From: CAYRNC01 sp964425645
GTDB lineage: Bacteria > Bacillota > Clostridia > Peptostreptococcales > Anaerovoracaceae
Assembly (NCBI GenBank): GCA_964425645.1
Contig: CAYRNC010000073.1
Coordinates: forward strand, 1 to 8,844
Length of the DNA stretch: 8,844 nt
Direction of reading: 5' to 3'
Part shown: in pieces, positions 1 through 5,780 of the stretch
Numbering within the stretch: position 1 is the first letter of the stretch
Layout: every line of letters begins with the position of its first letter
Notes under the pieces: model-generated
Seen by the model: only the letters and a program-made list of their open reading frames with translations
The model's database searches: none
Told to the model about the DNA's origin: nothing
Made by a program: the position numbers and the translations under genes

Positions 1-360
1 AACGGCTTATGGTATGCCGACGCAGTCGCGTGGGCAGCGGCAAATGAAATCGTAACCGGCTACGGGAGTGGCCGGTTCGGACCAGATGATCCGATTAATC
101 GCGAGCAGATGGCGGCTATACTGTACCGCTATGCGCAGTATAAGGAATATGACGTTTCAATAGGTGAGACGACTAACATTCTCTCCTACAAGGATGCGTT
201 CGATGTCTCCGAATACGCCATTGCGGCCATGCAGTGGGCCTGCGGAGCCGACCTTATGCAGGGCAGCGACAGCAGGCTAATGCCGCAGGGAGATGCCACC
301 AGGGCCCAGGTCGCAGCAATCCTGCACCGCTTTGACAAGTGGAAAGGCAATTCAGATTAA
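1..360 (+). CDS. S-layer homology (SLH) domain protein, C-terminal end (5' partial)
   Basis: The frame is open from base 1 and ends at TAA 358-360, so only the last 119 residues are visible. They contain one SLH repeat nearly complete from the window edge (residues 1-45, with WYADAVAWAAANEIVTGY and the closing INREQMAAILYRYA) and a second one at residues 63-112 (YAIAAMQWACGADLMQG, then ATRAQVAAILHRF). SLH repeats usually occur as three C- or N-terminal copies that bind pyruvylated secondary cell-wall polymer and hold an exported protein at the cell surface. The position at the C-terminus fits a surface enzyme or S-layer-associated protein whose functional domain lies outside the window. The last repeat is somewhat diverged, with GADLMQG in place of the usual G-ITG. 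The protein ends a few residues after the last repeat. A strong hairpin follows 36 bp downstream. Family assignment is firm; the role of the whole protein is unknown. Confidence 0.93.
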   Translation, partial: NGLWYADAVAWAAANEIVTGYGSGRFGPDDPINREQMAAILYRYAQYKEYDVSIGETTNILSYKDAFDVSEYAIAAMQWACGADLMQGSDSRLMPQGDATRAQVAAILHRFDKWKGNSD

Positions 361-395
361 TCAAATAAGGACAAACCCGGTGAAAACCGACTGAC

Positions 396-436
396 GAAAA
401 GCAATCGGGGCCAACGAGCAGCTCCGATTGCTTTTC
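396..436 (+). terminator. Intrinsic terminator after the SLH gene
   Basis: A 13-bp perfect inverted repeat (396-408 with 424-436, arm GAAAAGCAATCGG) extends by a G-T and a G-C pair to a 15-bp stem with an 11-nt loop. The outer part of the stem is A-rich on the left and T-rich on the right (CTTTTC), so the U-tract is part of the stem, as in bidirectional terminators. It lies 36 bp after the SLH stop codon. Confidence 0.75.
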
Positions 437-488
437 AAATTCATATTCGGTTTGCCATATGGGATAGGTTCACAATTTATCCTTGTGA

Positions 489-1310
489 CTACCCGCCTTT
501 AAGCAGGCAGTATTTAATAATTACGATCACAGATTTCTTTCCGATGATGCTTCGATAAGCATCGATATGCTTAAAACTTTTGATAAGTACGATAAAAAGA
601 ACAAACCTTTATACAAAGACCAGGCATACAAAGTTAATTGAGGCAAACACCCTGTTTGATGTAGCGTTATACGAAGAAAAGGTTATGGATAACGGAAAGA
701 TAAAGAAGGTAAAATCGAAAGCAGAATTGAAACAGAAAATCATCATTACTTTTTCAAGAAAGACCATGAAATATCAGCGGTTTATTAAAAAAGCCAAGCA
801 TTCGAATGATAAATATGTACTGTATCTTGAAAAGATAAAAAGAAGGAGAGCAATACGATGGTTTTTATGCTGTGGCCGCAAACCTGAATGACAATGTTAA
901 AGATATACTCGCCATCAACGAGCAACGATATCAAATCGAAGATTGTTTCAGAATATTAAAAATAGATTTTGCAATAAGACCATATTTCCATTATACAGAA
1001 AGAATTATAGCTCATTTTATGATTTGTTATACGGCTCTTTTAATGTTCAGGTTACTCAAGGTTAAATTAGATAAATTTGATAAAGATATACATTTAGCAA
1101 CAAGGAATATTGTTGAAACACTGCAGAACATGCAGGTGGCAAATATTAGGGACCTTAGCTATGCAGTACAATATACTGGTTCAAAGATTTTGACTGCATT
1201 GGAGGGAGTATTTGCTATGGGACTTGACAGGAAATATTATCCTCCAAAAAGAACTTAACAAAAAGTGCAGAAACAATTTTAAAGGAATGCTTCCATGCAA
1301 CATTATTTGA
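489..1310 (+). pseudogene. IS1634-family DDE transposase, truncated and frameshifted
   Basis: Three consecutive frames join into one IS1634-type transposase C-terminal half. The first frame (489 to about 635) gives SIDMLKTFDKYDKKN and KDQAYKV. The second (about 637-840) gives NTLFDVALYEEKV and KQKIIITFSRKTMKYQR. The third (842-1249) gives YDGFYAVAANL, the DDE glutamate motif RYQIEDCFRILK, RIIAHFMICYTALLMFRLL and GLDRKYYPPK. Each junction needs removal of one A: near 636-637, in the A5 run 837-841, and again in the A5 run 1246-1250. The last correction restores the family-typical KELNKK ending and a stop at 1308-1310. The N-terminal part with the two catalytic aspartates is absent. After YQR a stretch of roughly 40 residues normally present before RFIK seems deleted. 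Family identity is from recalled motifs, not a search. The gene cannot make an active enzyme. Confidence 0.85.
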
Positions 1311-1390
1311 AGCTTGAAAAAGAGGGCTTAATCGCTGATCCTCAACGTCTATCACCTCCTTTACATTTATCAACTGTCAAACTTGGGATT
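489..1390 (+). mobile_element. Remnant of an IS1634-type (IS4 superfamily) insertion sequence
   Basis: The stretch is the 3' half of an insertion sequence. It holds the transposase pseudogene and then about 80 bp of non-coding end sequence that closes near CTGTCAAACTTGGGAT (1374-1389), which I take as the likely right terminal repeat from general resemblance to this IS type. No matching inverted copy is seen to the left of 489, so the left end and the 5' half of the transposase are gone. The boundaries are therefore approximate: the left one is the start of the open frame and the right one is inferred. The element sits between the SLH gene and the MltG-like gene and no longer can move by itself. 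Confidence 0.6.
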
Positions 1391-1400
1391 ATATAATAAA

Positions 1401-1445
1401 ACATTTTGATTGGCAAAAAGTATCATTGTTTCGTAATCAAAATGT
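1401..1445. repeat. 11-bp perfect inverted repeat upstream of the MltG-like gene
   Basis: ACATTTTGATT (1401-1411) is repeated inverted as AATCAAAATGT (1435-1445), with a 23-bp spacer. It lies between the IS remnant and a candidate promoter. No U-tract follows the right arm, so it is not an obvious terminator; it could be an operator or an RNA stem. Confidence 0.6.
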
Positions 1446-1448
1446 AAT

Positions 1449-1477
1449 TTGTGATTCCTTTTCATATATGGTAAATT
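1449..1477 (+). promoter_or_regulatory. Candidate sigma-A promoter for the MltG-like gene
   Basis: TTGTGA (1449-1454) and TAAATT (1472-1477) are 17 bp apart, and the -10 is preceded by TGG, which makes an extended -10 element. The predicted start of transcription lies about 25 bp before the gene. Match to consensus is partial. Confidence 0.4.
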
Positions 1478-1510
1478 AATATAAAGATCTTCGTTATACA
1501 GGGCATGCAC

Positions 1511-2038
1511 ATGAAAAAAATCTCAAACTTTATAAAAGATATAATTTATGATAAAAATGATCTGCTGATTGCGTTAATCATTTTGGCACTGGCGAGCTTT
1601 ATAATAAATGATAAAATTGGCATTATCATGAGCTACCCGGAAATCCTTGCAGCTCAAATACAAGAAGAAACGACATCATCAAAAAACGATAATGACATCG
1701 GTTTACAACAAAAAGGTCAGGATACTAAACCCGAAGGCGAAACTCAGGAAAACCCCACCGAAAAGGAGGACCCGGAGGAAGAACCTAAAGACAATGAAGA
1801 GACCGGTAAAGTCAATCCCGATTCCGACAATGAAGAAATGGTGCCGATACATATTGAATACGGAGCAACCGGCAGCAAAATAGCACAAATTCTGATAGAT
1901 TCCGGTTTGCTCCAAACAAAAGAAGAATTTTTTGATGCCGTAAATGAGTCCGGAGCCGACACAAAACTTCAGGCGGGAAATTTTGAAATTCCTGCCAATG
2001 CAACCCCGAGTGAAATCATTTCTATTATAACTAATTAA
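1511..2038 (+). CDS. Membrane-anchored protein with MltG/YceG-like (LysM-like) C-terminal domain
   Basis: The 175-residue product has a short basic N-terminus and a single hydrophobic segment at about residues 18-32. A long acidic, Glu/Asp/Lys/Pro-rich linker follows (about 50-110) and then a compact domain at 113-175. That domain (IHIEYGATGSKIAQILIDSG, then LQAGNFEIPANATPSEIISI) has the pattern of the N-terminal LysM-like domain of MltG/YceG endolytic transglycosylases: IPxGATxxxIAxxL, then LxxGxFxIP. The catalytic lytic transglycosylase part is absent. Such short forms are known in Clostridia, and they are probably extracytoplasmic peptidoglycan-binding or scaffold proteins. I chose ATG 1511 because AGGG (1500-1503) sits 7 nt before it. 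ATG 1505, two codons earlier, is the alternative and has almost no space for a ribosome binding site. Its 3' end faces the next gene with 10 bp between stops. Fold assignment is moderately sure; function is inferred. Confidence 0.75.
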   Translation: MKKISNFIKDIIYDKNDLLIALIILALASFIINDKIGIIMSYPEILAAQIQEETTSSKNDNDIGLQQKGQDTKPEGETQENPTEKEDPEEEPKDNEETGKVNPDSDNEEMVPIHIEYGATGSKIAQILIDSGLLQTKEEFFDAVNESGADTKLQAGNFEIPANATPSEIISIITN

Positions 2039-2048
2039 AAGTTTTGCG

Positions 2049-2327
2049 CTATCTTTCTAACATGGCAATGATTTTGTCTAAACGACTTTTTTGATCTGGA
2101 TTTAGCATAGAGCGCAATGCCTTGACAGCCGAGAGCTGTTTTTCAAATTGCTCGGGATTAGTTTTCATTGTACGTTTTAAAGCCAGTATCTCCGCAAGAA
2201 TCTCATCTTCATCATTATTTTTATAGGCTGTGGCCGCCCTCGCCGCCTTTTTCATGCTTTCCTGATCATTTGAACCTAATCCAAGCTGATCAGCAAGATC
2301 CAAAAGCATCTTTTGATTTATATCCAT
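2049..2327 (-). CDS. Small unrecognised helical protein
   Basis: I do not recognise a family. The 92-residue product is hydrophilic, rich in Lys, Ala, Leu, Asp and Gln, and has no signal peptide or membrane segment. It appears almost fully helical, with segments around residues 3-15, 24-35, 41-55 and 60-90. The end reads LSAVKALRSMLNPDQKSR then LDKIIAMLER. The start is supported by GAGGGA, 6 nt before the ATG on the minus strand. It is divergent from the gene at 2387 with 59 bp between start codons, and its C-terminal part weakly resembles the C-terminal part of that protein. The real start, Shine-Dalgarno site and compact intergenic spacing make it a credible gene. A cytoplasmic or spore-associated role is only a guess. 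Confidence 0.7.
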   Translation of the reverse strand: MDINQKMLLDLADQLGLGSNDQESMKKAARAATAYKNNDEDEILAEILALKRTMKTNPEQFEKQLSAVKALRSMLNPDQKSRLDKIIAMLER

Positions 2328-2386
2328 TCACATTCCCTCGCTTTCCATCATATTATAATCTATCTTATGGTTTTCGGAGGGTACAT
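2328..2386. promoter_or_regulatory. Divergent promoter region with a sigma-K/E-like plus-strand element
   Basis: The 59-bp gap between the two divergent start codons holds TATAAT on the plus strand (2354-2359) and, shifted by two bases, TATAAT on the minus strand (2352-2357). Neither has a good -35 hexamer. On the plus strand CATATTATA (2349-2357) fits the sigma-K -10 form CATAnnnTA, and AC at 2330-2331 lies 17 bp before it. Sporulation control is therefore possible but not shown. The ribosome binding sites of both genes lie at the edges of the gap. Confidence 0.35.
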
Positions 2387-2818
2387 ATGAATCCTGCAAC
2401 AGCCTTAGCCTTAATATTTATATTGGGCAATTCCGGCGGCAAAGTATTGCCGCATCCGCCGGCTTTTCCGGCAATACCTCCCATAAGGGGCTTGCGGCTT
2501 CCTATGGGTCCTAATTACATTGATACTTTTAAGATCGAAATGATGCTGGATCGCCTGCATGCAATAACAAACACCCTTGAACAGGTTAACCATCTGCATC
2601 AAATACAAAAGCTTCCGCCTAGTAAAATCCCTTCCATCGATAGAATTCAAGACTCACTGAATTCGGTAAAGACTTTTTTGTCCGATGGGAAAACCAGCCG
2701 CAATGTCGATAATCTTTCCAACACAATCTCCGGGGTTAAAAAACTCGGGAACATGGAAGAGGTAATGAGCGCCTTAGGGCCTATACTCTCTGCATTGAAC
2801 AATTCCGGTGAAAAATAA
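2387..2818 (+). CDS. Small unrecognised protein with Pro-rich N-terminus and helical C-terminus
   Basis: I do not recognise this 143-residue protein. The N-terminus has a short hydrophobic stretch (ALALIFILG, residues 5-13), then a Pro/Gly-rich stretch to about residue 46 (PHPPAFPAIPPIRG and similar). From about residue 47 it becomes helical, with LDRLHAITNTLEQVNHLHQI and a C-terminal VMSALGPILSALNN. The start at ATG 2387 is set by GGAGGG at 2376-2381 with a 5-nt spacer; the frame is open further upstream but across the divergent gene. The segment SVKTFLSDGKTSRNVDNL resembles part of the divergently encoded neighbour, hinting at distant paralogy. The hydrophobic start is short for a signal peptide and lacks positive charges. 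A spore-related protein is possible given the promoter region, but this is speculation. Confidence 0.75.
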   Translation: MNPATALALIFILGNSGGKVLPHPPAFPAIPPIRGLRLPMGPNYIDTFKIEMMLDRLHAITNTLEQVNHLHQIQKLPPSKIPSIDRIQDSLNSVKTFLSDGKTSRNVDNLSNTISGVKKLGNMEEVMSALGPILSALNNSGEK

Positions 2819-2835
2819 CTAAAAATAGAAAAAGC

Positions 2836-2865
2836 CATGCATTCTTCCCGTTAAAGGTGTATACT
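2836..2865 (+). promoter_or_regulatory. Candidate promoter of the aldolase operon
   Basis: TATACT at 2860-2865 is a good -10 hexamer 51 bp before the aldolase start. No convincing -35 hexamer is found 16-18 bp upstream, where the sequence is ATGCAT-like, so the assignment rests mainly on the -10 and on position. Confidence 0.3.
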
Positions 2866-2916
2866 TTTAATAAGAGATGATATTGTTTTAACAAATGAAA
2901 CTGGAGGTGCTTCATC

Positions 2917-3846
2917 ATGGCTTTTGTTACATCTAAGGATATGTTCGCCAAAGCTCAAAAAGGTGACTATGCAGTAGGGGCGTTCAATGTCAATAATATG
3001 GAAATCATTCAGGGCATTGCAGATGCGGCTAAACTGGAAAATGCACCGCTGATTCTACAGGTTTCGGCGGGGGCGAGAAAGTATGCTAAGCCCGTCTATC
3101 TGCTGAAGCTGGTGGAAGCAGCCATGGCTGACACAGGGCTGGATATATGTCTTCACCTGGATCATGGAGAGGATTTCGACATATGTAAAAAATGTGTCGA
3201 TGACGGATTCACTTCCGTTATGATTGATGGCTCCAAACATCCCCTTGAGGAAAATATTGCACTCACAAAACAGGTTGTCGATTATGCCCATGATAAAGGT
3301 GTAGTGGTTGAAGCCGAATTGGGAAGACTTGCGGGAATTGAAGACAACATTAACGTGGACGCCCGTTCCTCTTCATTTACCGATCCTGGCGAGGCGGTAG
3401 AATTTGTTGAAAGAACGGGGGTAGATTCTTTAGCTATCGCAATAGGAACAAGCCATGGTGCATATAAATTTAAAGGTGAACCCTATTTGGATTTTGAAAG
3501 ACTTAAAACTATCAGCAAATTATTACCTGAAACCCCATTGGTTCTTCACGGTGCTTCTACCGTTTTACCAGAGTTTGTTTCAAAATGTAATCAGTACGGT
3601 GGGAATATACCGGGGGCCAAAGGCGTTCCCGAAGAAATGATCCGTACCGCTACAAAATACGGGGTATGCAAAGTTAACATCGATACCGATCTTCGTCTCG
3701 CTATGACTGCAGAAATCAGAAGACACCTGGCAGAACATCCGGAAGATTTTGATCCCAGGAAATACCTTGGTCCCGCGCGGAACGCAATCAGGGACATGGT
3801 GCAGCATAAAATTCGCAATGTTCTCGGGGCAAGCAATAAGTTATAA
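2917..3846 (+). CDS. fba: Class II fructose-bisphosphate aldolase
   Basis: The 309-residue enzyme cleaves fructose 1,6-bisphosphate to dihydroxyacetone phosphate and glyceraldehyde 3-phosphate, and works in reverse in gluconeogenesis. It is a cytoplasmic Zn-dependent TIM barrel. Visible signatures are the start GAFNVNNME, LHLDHGEDF with catalytic Asp82 and Zn ligand His83, the E134 motif VVVEAELGRLAG, and GTSHGAYKFKG with Zn ligand His180. LHGAS with Zn ligand His211 and VNIDTDLRLAMT (253-264), which binds substrate phosphate, complete the set. The loop YGGNIPGAKGVPEEMI between the last two motifs is the form seen in the longer class II enzymes. The length is usual for the family. GGAGGTG (2903-2909) lies 7 nt before the ATG. 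The PAP2 gene follows 6 bp after the stop, so the two are probably cotranscribed. Related tagatose-bisphosphate aldolases share the fold, but the overall pattern favours Fba. Confidence 0.95.
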   Translation: MAFVTSKDMFAKAQKGDYAVGAFNVNNMEIIQGIADAAKLENAPLILQVSAGARKYAKPVYLLKLVEAAMADTGLDICLHLDHGEDFDICKKCVDDGFTSVMIDGSKHPLEENIALTKQVVDYAHDKGVVVEAELGRLAGIEDNINVDARSSSFTDPGEAVEFVERTGVDSLAIAIGTSHGAYKFKGEPYLDFERLKTISKLLPETPLVLHGASTVLPEFVSKCNQYGGNIPGAKGVPEEMIRTATKYGVCKVNIDTDLRLAMTAEIRRHLAEHPEDFDPRKYLGPARNAIRDMVQHKIRNVLGASNKL

Positions 3847-3852
3847 CTGAAA

Positions 3853-4539
3853 ATGTATCCGGTGAACGATAAAAAACAATGGTATGCATGCGCAATGCAG
3901 TTAATAAATATTAAAACCGGGACCATTATTCCGGCGATGGTACTTCTTTCATTATTCGCCGCCATCGCCGGTTTTGTTATTACAAATAAAGCACACATGT
4001 TTGATACCGTCGTTCAGACGTGGATCTTTTCTTTTAGAACTGATTCTCTTAACTCGTTTTTCCGTATTATAACCTGTTGTGCCGGTTGGCAGTGCATTAC
4101 TTTTTTATGCATTATACTGCTTTTGTGGCCCGGGACATCTTTTCCCTTTGGACGGCCCTTATCATTTGCGGCAATCCTGTCTTTACTGTCACACACACTG
4201 CTGAAAGTTTATTTCAAGCGCCCCCGACCGGACGCCGCCCTTTGGTTGATTTCTGAAAGCGGATACGGCTTCCCCAGTGGCCACGCAATGATAGGATTGT
4301 TGTTTTATGGTCTTTTACTTTCAATACTGCACAGACGGCCTCTTCCCGCCAATAATTCCGAAAAAAAAAGGACGGCAACTTTTTTGTTTACCGTCCTGTC
4401 GATATGCTTTATCTTTTTGCTTGGCATCTCAAGAATTTATCTTGGTGTACACTACCCCACTGACGTAATCGGAGGCTGGTGCTTTGGATGCTTCCTTCTC
4501 GTACTTTTTTCCGCCTTTGTTAAAAATGGAACGAATTGA
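3853..4539 (+). CDS. PAP2-family membrane phosphatase
   Basis: The 228-residue protein has about six hydrophobic segments and all three motifs of the PAP2/acid phosphatase family. Motif 1 is KVYFKRPRP (Lys118, Arg125, Pro126), motif 2 is FPSGH (141-144, with His144 as acid/base), and motif 3 is SRIYLGVHYPTD (Ser193-Arg194, nucleophile His200, Asp204). Members dephosphorylate lipid phosphates such as undecaprenyl pyrophosphate or phosphatidate at the outer face of the membrane. The exact substrate cannot be read here. The start at ATG 3853 is 6 bp after the aldolase stop and has no clear Shine-Dalgarno site, which suggests translational coupling. ATG 3895 (residue 15) is a credible alternative that would match the usual short cytoplasmic start better. 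Its 3' end converges on the rubredoxin gene with 2 bp between stops. A terminator for the opposite strand is embedded in its coding sequence at 4361-4397. Confidence 0.9.
   Translation: MYPVNDKKQWYACAMQLINIKTGTIIPAMVLLSLFAAIAGFVITNKAHMFDTVVQTWIFSFRTDSLNSFFRIITCCAGWQCITFLCIILLLWPGTSFPFGRPLSFAAILSLLSHTLLKVYFKRPRPDAALWLISESGYGFPSGHAMIGLLFYGLLLSILHRRPLPANNSEKKRTATFLFTVLSICFIFLLGISRIYLGVHYPTDVIGGWCFGCFLLVLFSAFVKNGTN
4361..4397 (-). terminator. Minus-strand intrinsic terminator inside the PAP2 gene
   Basis: AGGACGG (4369-4375) pairs with CCGTCCT (4391-4397), with an inner AAC/GTT extension around a 6-nt loop. Read on the minus strand the hairpin is followed by nine T residues (complement of A run 4361-4369). 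It is 145 bp past the rubredoxin stop and is the first good terminator for that transcript. On the plus strand the tract precedes the stem, so PAP2 transcription should not be affected. Confidence 0.7.
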
Positions 4540-4541
4540 TT

Positions 4542-4700
4542 TCATTCAAGAACAAACATGTCCTTGCCTGCACCACACATCGGGCAGACCCAGTCCTCCG
4601 GCAAATCTTCAAAAGCCACCCCGGGTTCAATACCGCTGTCAGGATCTCCGTCTTTGGGATCGTAAACATATCCACAGGGTTCACAAACATATCTCTTCAT
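4542..4700 (-). CDS. Rubredoxin
   Basis: The 52-residue protein is a complete rubredoxin, a small cytoplasmic electron carrier with one iron bound by four cysteines. It starts MKRYVCEPCGYVYDP and ends with EDWVCPMCGAGKDMFVLE. The iron ligands are Cys6, Cys9, Cys39 and Cys42 in the canonical CxxCGY and CPxCGA knuckles. The central part (DGDPDSGIEPGVAFEDLP) is the usual acidic loop with the aromatic core residue Phe30. Length and motifs match stand-alone family members exactly. The start is fixed by GAGGTG (4705-4710) a few bases before the ATG. In anaerobes rubredoxins feed electrons to rubrerythrins, oxygen reductases and superoxide reductase, so an oxidative-stress or redox role is likely, but no partner gene is adjacent. 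It has its own promoter and a leader of about 95 nt. Confidence 0.97.
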   Translation of the reverse strand: MKRYVCEPCGYVYDPKDGDPDSGIEPGVAFEDLPEDWVCPMCGAGKDMFVLE

Positions 4701-4802
4701 ATTGCACCTCACTTTTTAATACATCTATCTACCTGGTTCGATTTAATCAGCGAACGACATACCTGAATTCCATATCGCCCTTCAAGTTTTTGCTTAAAAA
4801 TG

Positions 4803-4831
4803 ATTATACCATATTCACCGCGATCTAAACA
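4803..4831 (-). promoter_or_regulatory. Promoter of the rubredoxin gene (extended -10)
   Basis: On the minus strand a perfect TATAAT (4803-4808) is preceded by TGG, making an extended -10. A weak -35, TGTTTA (4826-4831), is 17 bp away. Transcription would start near 4796, leaving about 95 nt of leader before the rubredoxin ATG. It lies next to the sigG terminator. Confidence 0.6.
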
Positions 4832-4833
4832 CT

Positions 4834-4872
4834 AAAAAAACAGCATGCCCGAATATTACAGACGGGCAGCTG
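4834..4872 (-). terminator. Intrinsic terminator after sigG
   Basis: CAGCATGCCCG (4841-4851) pairs with CGGGCAGCTG (4863-4872), a 10-bp stem with one bulged base and an 11-nt loop. On the minus strand the stem is followed by seven T residues (complement of 4834-4840). It is 17 bp past the sigG stop codon and separates the sporulation genes from the rubredoxin promoter. Confidence 0.85.
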
Positions 4873-4888
4873 TGACGAATGCAATATG

Positions 4889-5659
4889 TCACACATATTT
4901 TCTCATATACTTTAAGGCGTTCTTTTCCAATCTGCTGACCTGAGCCTGGCTGATTCCAATCTCCTCCGCCACCTCCATTTGAGTCCTGCCTTCAAAAAAG
5001 CGCATAGTCAATATATGCTTTTCCCTTGCAGGCAGCTTCTTCATTGCCTCTGATATCGAAATGTTTTCCATCCATTTTTCATCAGAGTATTTAGGATCTT
5101 TAACCTGATCCATAACATATATTGCATCCCCGTCATCATGAAATACGGGCTCAAAAAGAGATATCGGATCCTGTATGGAATCCAAAGCTATAACAATATC
5201 CTCCCTGGGCAACTCCAATTCTTTGGCGATCTCCGTTACCGTGGGCTCTTTTTGCATATCCTTCATCAACTTTTCTCTGACTTGAAGAGCCTTGTACGCA
5301 GTATCCCTCAAAGATCTACTGACACGAATCGCATTATTGTCTCTTAGATAGCGACGAATTTCACCGATTATCATGGGAACGGCGTAGGTGCTGAATTTTA
5401 CATTGTGGCTGGTATCAAAATTATCCAAGGCTTTTATAAGGCCGATGCATCCAACCTGAAACAGATCGTCGGGATTCTCATCTCTGTTACTGAAACGCTT
5501 GATAACAGACAGCACGAGCCGAAGGTTTCCCCTGATGAATTCATCCCTAGTTTCTTTATCTCCTCCTTTGATCTTCTGGATCATCTCCTTCATTTGAGCA
5601 TCCTTGTATACGGGCAATTTAGATGTATTTACGCCACAGATTTCGACTTTTGTTGCCAT
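4889..5659 (-). CDS. sigG: RNA polymerase sporulation sigma factor SigG (forespore, late)
   Basis: The 256-residue sigma-70 family protein directs late forespore transcription after engulfment. It carries the N-terminal stretch VEICGVNTSKLPVY (5-18) typical of sigma-G. Region 2 spans about 43-112 (LRLVLSVIKRF, DLFQVGCIGLIKALDNFD, VKFSTYAVPMIIGEIRRYLR), and region 3 about 113-175 has VSRSLRDTAYKALQVREKL. Region 4 has a helix-turn-helix at about 226-247 (TQMEVAEEIGISQAQVSRLE). Length and sequence follow the B. subtilis protein closely end to end. Sigma-F shares the layout, but the N-terminal motif and the position right after sigE identify sigG. The start ATG has only a weak GGGGAT upstream. 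A 121-bp gap with candidate control elements separates it from sigE, so it may be transcribed both by read-through from spoIIG and from its own forespore promoter. A terminator follows the stop. Confidence 0.97.
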   Translation of the reverse strand: MATKVEICGVNTSKLPVYKDAQMKEMIQKIKGGDKETRDEFIRGNLRLVLSVIKRFSNRDENPDDLFQVGCIGLIKALDNFDTSHNVKFSTYAVPMIIGEIRRYLRDNNAIRVSRSLRDTAYKALQVREKLMKDMQKEPTVTEIAKELELPREDIVIALDSIQDPISLFEPVFHDDGDAIYVMDQVKDPKYSDEKWMENISISEAMKKLPAREKHILTMRFFEGRTQMEVAEEIGISQAQVSRLEKNALKYMRKYV

Positions 5660-5714
5660 TTAACAGATCCCCGCTTCCTATTTTTGTCTGCCGGCGTGCT
5701 TATCGCCTTGCATT

Positions 5715-5760
5715 ATTTATGTACATCGGGGTCTTTTTTATACTGTTTTATACTGTCGAA
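5715..5760 (-). promoter_or_regulatory. Candidate sigG control region: Spo0A box core, tandem 10-bp repeat, sigma-F/G-like promoter
   Basis: Read on the minus strand, TTCGACA (5754-5760) is a perfect inverse of the Spo0A box core TGTCGAA. It runs into two exact tandem copies of CAGTATAAAA (5746-5755 and 5736-5745). Each copy includes GTATA, the -35 form used by sigma-F and sigma-G. From the downstream GTATA (5739-5743), 17 bp lead to CATAAAT (5715-5721), a partial match to the sigma-G -10. The parts are seen in the sequence; their use by Spo0A or by forespore sigma factors is inference. Confidence 0.4.
5736..5755. repeat. Tandem 10-bp direct repeat in the sigE-sigG gap
   Basis: TTTTATACTG occurs twice without a gap (5736-5745 and 5746-5755). 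On the minus strand each unit gives a TATAAA and a GTATA promoter-like element, so the repeat duplicates a possible promoter part. Confidence 0.8.
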
Positions 5761-5780
5761 AACATATCTTCTTTGCTGTA

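Noticed and set aside
470..508. Two small dyads, TCACAA/TTGTGA (470-488) and GCCT/AGGC (495-508), at the left edge of the IS remnant.
   Set aside because: Short arms in A/T-rich sequence are expected by chance, and neither matches the putative right end of the element, so they are not called as terminal repeats.
834..844. A-rich slippage site (AAAAAG) that might be a programmed frameshift in the transposase.
   Set aside because: The required shift is the wrong direction for a standard -1 A-AAA-AAG slip. The gene also lacks its N-terminus and has two further shifts, so decay is the simpler reading.
1351..1362. ATCACCTCCTTT equals the conserved 3' end of 16S rRNA.
   Set aside because: No flanking 16S similarity is seen. 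On the other strand it is a Shine-Dalgarno-like sequence without a convincing gene behind it.
1703..2003. Three minus-strand open frames of 63-72 codons opposite the acidic linker gene.
   Set aside because: They arise from the biased composition of the Glu/Lys/Pro-rich linker, have no ribosome binding sites and resemble no family.
2168..2386. Upstream extension of the frame of the 2387 gene to a 216-residue protein.
   Set aside because: It would overlap the divergent gene almost entirely. The strong GGAGGG at 2376-2381 fixes the start at 2387.
3175..3181. A Spo0A box core (TTCGACA) within the aldolase gene.
   Set aside because: It is within coding sequence with no promoter next to it, and about one such match is expected by chance in a window of this size.
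3591..3998. A 135-codon minus-strand frame opposite the end of the aldolase and the start of the PAP2 gene.
   Set aside because: It crosses two well supported genes on the other strand, has no recognisable motif and no ribosome binding site.
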